From positions 56,185,627 through 56,249,626 of the forward strand of contig CM072803.1 in assembly GCA_037013495.1 (NCBI GenBank): a stretch of 64,000 nt of DNA. Direction: 5' to 3'. The stretch is from Hippophae tibetana. Taxonomy: Eukaryota > Streptophyta > Magnoliopsida > Rosales > Elaeagnaceae. Made by a program: the position numbers and the translations under genes. The notes beneath the pieces were generated by a model. The model saw only the letters and a list, made by a program, of their open reading frames with translations. It did no database searches and was not told the origin of the DNA. Shown one piece after another: positions 54,820-64,000 of the stretch; position 1 is the first letter of the stretch, and each line of letters begins with the position of its first letter.

Positions 54820-56219
54820 CACCCCCAAACTTAACTCTTTGCTTGTCCTCAAGTAAAGCCAAGTATAGCTAAATAAAATAACTTAGGTAGTATATTCATA
54901 AATATACTTCTATTAGTACATGTATATTTCAAGAAAACTATCCCTATCAAAAGTCGTATAATCCTATGATAAAGAGGTTCACATATTTATCAATCAACGT
55001 TCCATCAATACAAGGATATGCAAGTTTTTTGAAAAAATTGATTCGTGTGTGTGTTGTATATGATATCATCCAATGTACTCATGAAATCAATCTATATGAG
55101 CGTGCTAATCAATTTAATCTTAGAACAAGTCTCATAAGTCTATTTTCTACATCTCTCTTGACTAATATAAATATGCACTTAGCTCAAGATCAATAAGGAC
55201 TATACTTGGTTGTAATGTAACGCTTAGGTGAGGGTCGATAAATGAAGACATTTAGGCTCTTTTCACACCTTAGCTTCTTTTTTTTCATCATACAATTTTT
55301 TTCATATTCCTTAATTGTGTTGTGAAATTTTCTTCTTCTTGTTGTTTTTTTCTTTTTTTTATAGGGTGCATTACATTTCACCTTACTCTATAGCATAACA
55401 CATGATTGCACTTTTTTTCTTTTCATAAAAGCTAAAGGTGCAATGATAAAGGTAATTCTTATTGGTTACACATTAAATGTGACTTAAAGATATGAATGGT
55501 TCTTTGTTAGGCTCAAATGAGTGACTACTGATATTAACAATGGTTAGCTTGAAAGGCTCAATCAATCCAAATAAGGCCTAAGTCATTTCTCTTGCTAAAT
55601 ACTATTTAGATTTTCGCCTCAAGGGATGATCAAATAGATTCTAAAACTTGGTAGATCTCATCAACTCGTATAACTCACTACAAATTTTCTCTCAATAAGC
55701 ACAACAAAATCAATCATGAACATATGCATAAAAATCTCAATCAATCCAATCAAAACTAGCAAGTATATCACATTATTAATGTAAATATCTTAACAAATAT
55801 GTTACATTCCTTATCCTAGCCATGACAACCAATTTTTATCATTGAGTTCATATGTTTCATATCAAGCATGTATGCTATTAGTTTCCATATATTTATCAAT
55901 TTCTACCCAAATCATGATTAAAAACATCCTAAAAATTAAAAAACAATTCCTAAAAATTAAAAATGCATACTAAATACTAATTTAGAGATTGGACATTTCC
56001 TCCCTCAAACTTAAATTACACATTGTCCCCAATGTGCACATATAAATATGAAAATAAAAAAACTCCCTTAATCATGGCACACCACATCTTTCACTGAAAT
56101 CCACATCTTTCGTTGAAATGCTTTAAGCACACCAGTGGTTAGCTCATCAGTACCATCTATTCAAAAGCAACGCTACCATTGTTAGGATCAAAAAGTTTAA
56201 TTGCTTTAAGCACATTAAA

Positions 56220-56750
56220 TGTTACTTGTTCATCTTGCACTCTTATTGTAAAACTATCTTTTTGTACATCAATGAGTGCTTTTTTCGGTTGCTAAGAAAG
56301 GACTACCAAGTATGATAGGAATGTTACAGTCCTTCTCCATGTCTAACATAATGAAGTCTGCCAAAAGGATGATTTTTTTCTACTTTTACTAGCATATCTT
56401 CTACCGCACCCAAAGTTCTATTAATTGATCTATCTACGATTTGTAATGTTACTGAAGTGGGCTTGGCTTTACCAACCCCCAATCTTTAGAAGACCGATAA
56501 TGGCATGAGGTTAATGCTAGAACCCATATCATATAGTGCCTTGCCAAAATGAACGTTCCTAATAGTGCAAGGGATGTCAAAACTACCTAGATCTTTCATT
56601 TTTTGTGGTATTTTTCTATCAAGGATGGTACTACAACCTTCAATAAAGGTTATTGTTTCATGATCTTCAACCCTAGTTTTCTTTGACAATATATCCTTCA
56701 TTAATTTGGCATAAGACAACATTTGTTCAAGTGCCTCTCAAATGGTATGT
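56220..56750 (-). pseudogene. Gypsy copy D: protease region
   Basis: On the minus strand 56722-56486 encodes LSYAKLMKDILSKKTR, a DHETIT segment and YDMGSSINLMPLSVF (the active-site-type block). Weaker similarity continues to about 56220 (TLQI-like, LPK/VQK-GE-like). It aligns with copies A and C. Broken. Confidence 0.8.
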
Positions 56751-56939
56751 TTTTGTGTAGCTTCTTGAAGACATCAAGAAATTTTAAAAACTGCATATCT
56801 AACTTTTTATTTTATAATCTTTTAGGGGAAAAGAATAGTGAGTTTGTAGAGGGTTTTATTTATTTGGTTGAATTAGTTTCTTTTCAGTGCCCCTTTTATC
56901 AACTAATTCCTCTTCATTCTTGTTAATTTCATGTTTCTT

Positions 56940-57660
56940 TTTATCCTTTAAGTCTCTTTTTCATGCTCTAAAGTTTTACCATTCTTCAAGGTGAATGATT
57001 TATAATGGTCCTTACCTTCTCTTCTTGGGTTTACAATTGTGCCACTTTGAAGGTTATCTTGAGGCCTTTAGCTTATATCCTTAGCAAGTTTTCCTATTTG
57101 AGTCTCTAAATTTTGAATTAAAGCCTCTTGAGTTGACACTTTTATATTAAATGATTGGATGAAGTATTTCATCATCTCGATTAAAGCATTTGTATTTTCC
57201 TTAATCTCTTCTTACACTTCTGATTGTTGTGGTTGTTGGAAACTAGGTGGTGGAAATGATTGATAGTTGAATTGATTACCACCTTGATTGTTGTTATTCC
57301 AAGAGAAATTTGGATGTTGTCTCCATCATGGGTTATATGTGAGTATGAATTATTGTTTTGGTTCATATTACCCACATAAAATGCTGATTCAGGATTATCT
57401 AGACAATTATCAAATAAATGAGCTCCACTACAAAACACACAAGATACCCCTAAATCTTAGACCTAGTTTATACTCATTGGCAAGTTTTAAATATTCAAAA
57501 TATTTACCAAAGATGACACTAAAGTTGTAAGTGCCTTGATGTCATTTACCTCATGCACTCCAGCTACTCTTCGTGTAGTGGTCATTCTGTCCATTGGCCA
57601 TTGATAATTATCACTAGCCATTTTCTCAAGTATGCTTTTAATATCATTAAAGGATGTGCC
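56940..57660 (-). pseudogene. Gypsy copy D: gag, C-terminal part
   Basis: On the minus strand it shows a NDNYQWP-like segment near 57600, a SLVNI-type segment, CFCSGAHLFDNC-like zinc-knuckle sequence (57420-57440), an NQNNN/NNNNQGG linker and a QRPQ-like segment near 57060. It matches copies A and C and is broken. Confidence 0.75.
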
Positions 57661-57824
57661 TAAATTAAAAATAAATAAAAATTTAAAATAAATAGCTAAA
57701 TAAATAAATCAAATTTTAAAAAAAATTAAATAAAGAAAATAAGTAAATAAGTAAATAAAAACAAATAACTAAAAAATCAAAATAAATTAAATTAAATTAA
57801 ATAATTACTTTCTAATATTTATAA
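57661..57824. other. A-rich low-complexity stretch in copy D
   Basis: About 160 bp composed almost wholly of AAATAAATAA/AATTAAAT-type sequence between gag and the primer site on the minus strand. The capsid core of gag would be expected upstream of here and is not seen. Confidence 0.7.
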
Positions 57825-57842
57825 TCCCTGACAACAGTGTCA
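57825..57842 (-). other. Primer-binding-site-like sequence of copy D
   Basis: On the minus strand TGACACTGTTGTCAGGGA follows the LTR by about ten bases. It resembles the TGGCGCCGTTGCCGGGGA sequence, complementary to the 3' end of tRNA-Asp, used by plant Athila/Tat-type elements. The match is weakened by age. Confidence 0.65.
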
Positions 57843-57852
57843 AAAACTTGAT

Positions 57853-59349
57853 TGGACACGAATTGAGTTCAATGAATATGGAAGTATACATATCGCAACA
57901 AGTAATATAACGATAAGAAAATATCGTTCTCATGGTGATTATGTTAATAGAAACTAATTTTTAAAACAAAAAACTAAAAATCAATATTTTATGGTGTTTT
58001 TATATTTTAAAAAATCAAAATTAAAAGAACTAAAAAATAAATAACAATAATTACTTGAATCAGATTTGGTAACTAAGAAGATATATGCGAAAATATCTAG
58101 GAATACTTAATCCCCCAATTTTTTAAACATGTGAATCACTAAAATCTCTTCTATATAATTTATCAATTAATTACATGATCAATTGAATCTAACCTAACAT
58201 GTATTCCTCTATCAAGTATACTACTGACCGTATAGTAATTAATATAATCATACTCTCATGTCAATTAAATTGCATACTACCCATTAAGTTCATCAATTAT
58301 GGATCATATACATAAAAAATATAGATATGTATCTAGAAACTATGCATATTATTTAAACAAGACAAACAATTAAATAATTCTCTCAAATCTATTTAATTGT
58401 CTATATAGACCAATTGTTGGCCAAACAATTATTAGCATAAAAATAAGATTAAATAATATAATTAAATTGAAATTATAATTGGTGTAAAATATTATATCAT
58501 TACATGGTGAGAATTGGGTTCATAAGACCCCTATATTAATAAATTAACTAGACATAATTTTGTTCATAAAACTCTTATTTTTCATAAAGAAAGACATAAA
58601 AATTGATAAAGAAAGGGGAATAAGAATAAATACAATCAATCTCTTAAATTGTAGTATTAATTTCCTCGTGAATCTCCACCAAAATTTTATCTTCTTTTGA
58701 ATGTTTTTGTATTTTTCTCTCTTCTTGGCTCCAAAAACTCACAAAAATTATGTTAACTATGGCTCCTTAGGGTTTATGGGGTGATTAGGGGGTTAAATAT
58801 AGCTCAAGTAGGATATAGACTCCCAGATCAGCTTCAGATCAAGGATTGAGATCAAAACAAGAAAAATTAACAATACTAGCCAATAATAGCATGACACATG
58901 GCATACAGAATTCACTGGGAAAAATAGAGCATGACACATGGCAAGGGAAGACAAGTTGATCAATGCATGCTGAGCCAACGCCATGCGGCACAACATGACT
59001 TGCAGTAATGGATGGCGTGGTGCACGCGTGGAAAGTATGGACAATTCAAGTCATGATGCGTGGTAGACTCATTGACCAAGCGTTGAACTTGGATTTAAAG
59101 TTGTATTGTCACATTGCATAGCATTGCGTCACCATACACATGTTGTTATTTGTGATCGGACATTTCTACTAGTGTGGCATCCGTATGGCTTTCTCATTCA
59201 TCTCCTTTACTTGTGTGGTGTTCACGTGGTAGCTTCTGAATAGCCCTATGTTAAAAATTCATAAAAAATCCAAAATATTATTTATTAATTAAAACAAACA
59301 AATATTAAGTAAAAAGTGCATTGATGACTCTATTTTCATTGAGTCATCA
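57853..59349 (-). repeat. Complete 5' LTR of gypsy copy D
   Basis: 1497 bp on the minus strand, opening TGATGACTCAATGAAAATAG with the inverted partner AGTCATCA and ending ...TTCGTGTCCA. The GC-richer U3 part (58800-59240) contains repeated GCATGACACATGGCA and ACGTGGTAGC-type motifs. The short open frame 58793-59044 falls within it and has no coding support. Confidence 0.85.
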
Positions 59350-62230
59350 ATCAAAAATTTATTTACAAAAATATAGCTTAAAACTAAAAAGAATTCTTAG
59401 CATGCTATATCTTTTCTATATCTTTCTATTTTGAAATGTTTAATTGTGTTAAAAATTATAGTTGCCTAAAAAAGACTTTAAAATATGCATCATCCCACAA
59501 ATCAATATGGCATGAAGCACAACAATAAAGATTGTCAAATTTGTTGAATTTTAGAAACAAATAAGAAATAATCCTTATGCCAAACTATAATATAAACATG
59601 TTTATCACCCTTTTTAAAAAACAAAGTTTAATTGGAAATTAATTTAGAAATTATAATTTATAAAAAAAATGATAAACATATTAATTAATATGGATAGATA
59701 TTATAAATATAATAAAATTAATTTTTTTATAATATATATAAATCGATTTGGATTATATCAATTTTATAAAATAAAAATCTCTAATATATCTTTTTAGGTT
59801 TATTTACTAAATTTTAGAACCTATACACAATAGATCAACTAACTTATAGAAAAATATAAAGTCTGTTTAATAGTAGATTCAATTGGTTAAATAGTTTTTG
59901 AAAGTATATAACTATCTATGCAATACATACACCTTGCATATTTTAAGAAAGATCGATAGAAAGAGTTTTGGGAATTTATGTAATTTTCTTGATTGTTAAT
60001 ATGCAACTGAATGAAATAATTTTGACATTTACTAGTAGTACTCATTCCTACCACGACATCTCTTAAAAATATTTTAGAATACCCTATATTTTCACATCAA
60101 TTATTTTTCTCATTTTTTCTCAATTAGAAAATAAATTTATTTTTTAACTTTATTTTAATTTTTTTAAACTTTTATTTCAATTTTACCATCATTTTGATTT
60201 ATCTATTCAAATAAAGGTAATAATATTATAGGTGAGGTAATAAAAAGTATCTCTAATTAGATCATTAGTTTTGTTTAGTCACTAGCTTAGATTAAAAACA
60301 ATATTATTTAGTCTTTTAGTTTTGTAAAAATGGTCAATTAAGAACAAATATATTATTTTAATGATTTTTCATTTAAAATATTATTATTATTGATTAAGTA
60401 ATTAAATGAGATTAAAATGAGTCTTTAATAAGGATAAAAGTGAAATTTAATATAAAATAAAAAATTTAATATAAAATAGTTTAAGAAAAAATAAATAATT
60501 ATATAATTCAAACAAAATGCTATTTAAATATATTTTTTAATTTTTGGTAAAAAATTAAAAATTAATAAAATATTGAAATAAAAATAAAAAAGGGAAATTA
60601 ACCAATATTAAAAACAAATATTTTATAATTTTATCATATTAATTGTGACTTCATCTTCGTTAAATACTTGTGATTTAATATCGTTTAAACAATTACAGAA
60701 AAATAAAAATATTTTTAAAAAGTTATTAAAATAATATAATTTAATCTTAATTTATCATTTTTAAAAAACTAATAAATTAAATGATATTGTTTCTAATATA
60801 ATGGAATAAATATTATAAATTATGCAATTTAAGGAATTTTTGTAATCTTTGTTTCTAATATTATTATTATTTTAATTGAATGAATTCGTATTATTTCATT
60901 TAGATTTTTTATTCTATGTCCAAATATGAATAAATTAATGAAAACAATACTCTTAAAAGTGTAAAAAGTGCACTTTAATCCTATGCCTAAGTACATGATT
61001 TTAAGTAATTATAAGATTAAAGTATTTAATTTTACTAATTATGGGAGTAAATGTAAGTACTTTCATAATAACAAGACTTATGTACCTCACCAAGAATAAC
61101 GTGATTGAATTGGTTCATTTTAAAAATAAACAGGACCTATGCTATCCCTCTAACATAACTGAACTCAATTTGAAAGTTACGTGCTCATTTTAGTCTTGTA
61201 ATTATATGATTTATATACTTTATTAGTCTTATGATTTTTTTTATGTTAGTTTCATTAATCCTCTAATATGAAATTATGATTAATTAAGTAAAAAATTAAA
61301 ATAAAGTTTTTTAAAAATAAAATAAAAATTATATATTTTATTAATAAAATTATTAAAAAAATCCTCTTACTCTCTCTTTCTTTCCATTCTGTCATCATTT
61401 TTTTATTATAAAAAAATTGAGAGAGAAAGTGGGAGAAAGGACTCCTTGGAGGGCTTTTTTTCTTTTTCTTTTTTCAACTTTTTTATAAAATAAATAATTC
61501 TCATTTATTTTTTTTTAAAATATTAATTTTTATTTTTTTTAACTTAATTGATAATACTTTAAATTATAGGAATAATAAAATTCAATTAAAAATTATATAA
61601 CTAAAATATATAAATTATATAATTATAATAACTAAATAACTTAATACCTATATTTGAAGGAATACAAAACCAGAAAATAGATGGCATAGTAACGACATTT
61701 TTTCAAAAGATTATTGTACCAACTGAGCAGAATACGCACTACGTGATCATTTTCACAGTTTTAAGGCATTTCAGAAATTTTTAAGAAAAAAATACAATTT
61801 ATTTTAAAAATTAAATATATTAGTTATTTTTCTTTAGATTTTTACATTTAAATTATATTATTAGCTATTTTTCTTTAGATTATTACATTTTAATTATAAT
61901 ATGTATTATTATATTAGTAGATATTTTATTCATTTTAAATTAATTTTGATCATTTTATTTTTCTTTTTTAATTTTTTTTAGATATTTTCTTATTCAAATA
62001 TTCATTTACATTATGCTATTATGGTTGAATTTGATTAATTAAGGTTTTTCAACCAAAAAAATCACAAAAAATCAAAATTAGTAAAAAATAATGCAAGTAT
62101 TTAAAAATATAACATTAAGTTAAATAAAAAACATAAATTTTAAAAAATAAAAATAATATGCTCAATTTATAATATGCTAAATTTATAAAACTAAGATGGT
62201 CACGACTTACGAAATTACAATGATATCGGA
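59350..62230. other. Very AT-rich stretch without recognised features
   Basis: About 2.9 kb with stops in all frames on both strands and many A/T runs. I found no terminal repeats, coding similarity or RNA gene. The segment 60960-61270 contains TTTAATCCT and TTAGTCTTGT-like phrases with a weakly mirrored look, which could be a decayed non-autonomous transposon, but no boundary can be shown. Confidence 0.5.
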
Positions 62231-64000
62231 CAAATAATTATAAATTAGAAATAATATTAATAATATCTCTAAGTTTTGAAACAATATCACAAATACATAT
62301 AAGGTTTCAAAAATATCATAAATACTCCTAAAACTTAACTAAAATTAAAATTAAAGTGAGTTGTAATCTTTTATACATAAAAATGACAGAAATAATAAAA
62401 AAATCAAAAATTAATAGAAAATTAATAAATAATAGGTATAGAAACACATGTCATCTTAGGGTGTTTCTTACAAGAAATGAAAATTAGTAAAAAAAATGAA
62501 AAATACAAAAAATGATATTAAATTTTAAGAAAGGAGATGGATTTAAAAATTATTTATTTTCAAGAATAACGAAAATATTTTAAAGAAAATATATAGTTTA
62601 TTATGTAATAAGTAATAAAAAATGAGTATTACAAGCATATCAAATAATCAAATAATAATAATGAAAGTTTTAATTCTTTAAGTCAAAAGAAATAGATATA
62701 GTACAAGAATCAAACATTAAGTCCTTACAAGACATAAAAAAAACACAAAAAGAATTCCTAAAAAAATAAGATAAAATAGTTATAATAAATTACAACAAGA
62801 CATACATAAGAAATTTACTGAATTAAGAAGTGATGTAAATAACATAGCTAGAGATAATAAAATTATAGATTATAATTTTGATCCATTTATAGAATTAAAA
62901 CAAGAATCAACTAGAAGATTAGATACATTGATACCTATGAATGAGAAAATAAAAAATGAGAAAAAATCAAGGTTAAAAAAGAAGCTATTATCTCAGTTTA
63001 ATGAAATATGAAAAAGAATTAGATATTTATATATCTTGAGAATAGAGACATATAAAAATTAGTTAATATGTTAACTTAACAGATGAAGAAATAAGAAGAC
63101 ATTATGATGAAAAAATTTGTACAAACAAAAAGGAGGAAGATAATATGATAATAGTCAATAAAACTGATTTTGAACAAAAACATTGATCCCAAATAATCAC
63201 AGGAAATCTATTTCATAACCAATTCCTTATCAAGAAAAAAACATATGGCCCACACATAGAAAAAAATAAATAGGAAAATGCTAGAAAAACATGACCTTTC
63301 TTATATAAGAAAAAACCCCAAAATGAAAGAAGGATTGCATTGTGGAAATAGATATAGTATCCCACTAGAATTCAAAACTTCATGAAAATTATTGATTTAA
63401 TCTTTTAGATTTAGAGAGAGGGAAAAAAATTCCTTAGATGAATGGTCTAGGAATATAAGTGTAATCATACAAACTTCTCTAACTACACAATCAAACCCTT
63501 CAACTTATAAAGTCTTATAGCTTACAAAATGACAATAAATATTAAAATTTTGGTTTATAAATTTAACATAACAACGATATTTACAAATGCAATGGAATTT
63601 TCCTACAGGTAGGGAATACTTAGATACTGTAGTAAATAAAATATACAAAGAATTTATTGGAGAAGAAGTAGATGTATCACTAAATGTAGTGAAAATGAAA
63701 TTGAGAAAGTCAAATGATATTTAATAAATATGAAAATACATGACACATATTATATAGATTACTTTATTTGTGAATATGAAATGTATTATTATAAATTATC
63801 ACCCCTCTATTGAATAAACTTATAAGGAAATGTTTTCTTCAAAAGTTATCTAGAACATTACATAAAAATACAATAGAGGGATGGAATAAAATAAATATAA
63901 AATTATACCAGACACCTTAGGAGGAAGAATAATAACTCTTAAAAATTGGATAATCATTAAATGTCAAGAAAGACAGGACTATAAAAAATAAGAGGAAATG
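62230..64000 (+). mobile_element. Endogenous pararetrovirus fossil 3 (Caulimoviridae), runs off the window
   Basis: Plus strand. The leader (about 62230-62350, sharing ATATCACAAATA and CTTAACTAAAATTAAA-type sequence with fossil 1 at 41170-41060) is followed by movement-protein-side sequence (about 62350-62640) and a coat-protein region (62640-64000). The coat part has blocks alignable with fossils 1 and 2 and encodes MKIHDTYYIDYFICEYEMYY near 63730-63790, typical of caulimovirid coat proteins. The element continues past 64000. It is heavily broken, with many breaks. Confidence 0.75.

Larger units (their letters stand above)
54576..59349 (-). mobile_element. Ty3-gypsy element copy D (same family)
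   Basis: Minus strand. Parts: complete 5' LTR (57853-59349), primer-binding-site-like segment (57825-57842), gag pieces (about 56940-57660), protease (about 56220-56750), 3' UTR and partial 3' LTR (about 54576-54819). The integrase-tail-like segment of copies A-C is not evident. Broken in many places. The 5' LTR is the most complete in the window and defines the family LTR length (about 1.5 kb). Confidence 0.85.

Noticed and set aside
58793-59044. 83-residue minus-strand frame
   Set aside because: It lies entirely in the U3 part of the copy D LTR and is not kept in the other LTRs.
60960-61270. Possible MITE in the AT-rich stretch
   Set aside because: Mirrored phrases are weak and no terminal inverted repeat or target duplication could be found by eye.

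Overview
This is plant nuclear DNA from a repeat-dense, probably heterochromatic part of a flowering-plant genome, most likely a eudicot. The evidence is a very AT-rich composition and a mix of plant-specific mobile elements: Sire/Maximus-like Ty1-copia gag, Athila/Tat-like Ty3-gypsy, CACTA (En/Spm) transposons with Tnp2 and Ulp1 domains, and fossil copies of a Caulimoviridae pararetrovirus. I could not support any host protein-coding gene, rRNA, tRNA or CRISPR array. Species cannot be set from the sequence alone.

Layout. 1-3.2 kb is AT-rich intergenic DNA with an exact 50-bp duplication and a TA microsatellite. 3.2-6.03 kb is the 3' part of a minus-strand Ty3-gypsy element (integrase tail, UTR, LTR). 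6.04-10.32 kb is a copia element with two LTRs, a Met-tRNA primer site and a gag region but no visible pol. 10.3-11.4 kb is a piece of another copia element (minus strand). 11.4-19.36 kb holds two members (A, plus; B, minus) of a non-autonomous Ty3-gypsy family carrying gag, protease and an integrase tail, meeting LTR to LTR near 16985. B is interrupted at 19364 by a large minus-strand CACTA element (19364 to about 30457), which is itself interrupted by a second CACTA (20304-25192, plus) flanked by the 3-bp duplication AAT.

30.5-38.6 kb contains three copies of an unclassified LTR-like repeat (called R1 here), a degenerate ORF resembling the plant transposon-protein domain of Athila/Ogre-type elements, and an LTR-like GC-rich block. 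36.1-41.2 kb is pararetrovirus fossil 1 (minus; movement, coat and protease regions), split by a 1.9-kb insertion containing R1. A clean solo LTR (41274-41690) has matching AAAAT duplications. 42.9-49.76 kb is pararetrovirus fossil 2 (minus; transactivator, RNase H, reverse transcriptase, protease, coat), with a 1483-bp non-autonomous CACTA inserted at 48175-49657 (duplication TAT) that contains a long foldback. 49.76-59.35 kb has two more members (C, D; minus) of the gypsy family, with a small opposite-strand protease fragment between them. 59.35-62.2 kb is featureless AT-rich DNA. 62.2-64 kb is pararetrovirus fossil 3 (plus), running off the window.

Nothing here forms a working pathway; the genes are parasites nested in parasites. 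The most informative structures are the two-level CACTA nest, the Tnp2-Ulp1 fusion made by an internal deletion, the foldback CACTA derivative, the gag-protease-only gypsy family with a hairpin at its LTR edge, and the three related pararetrovirus fossils. Boundaries marked 'about' were set by eye.
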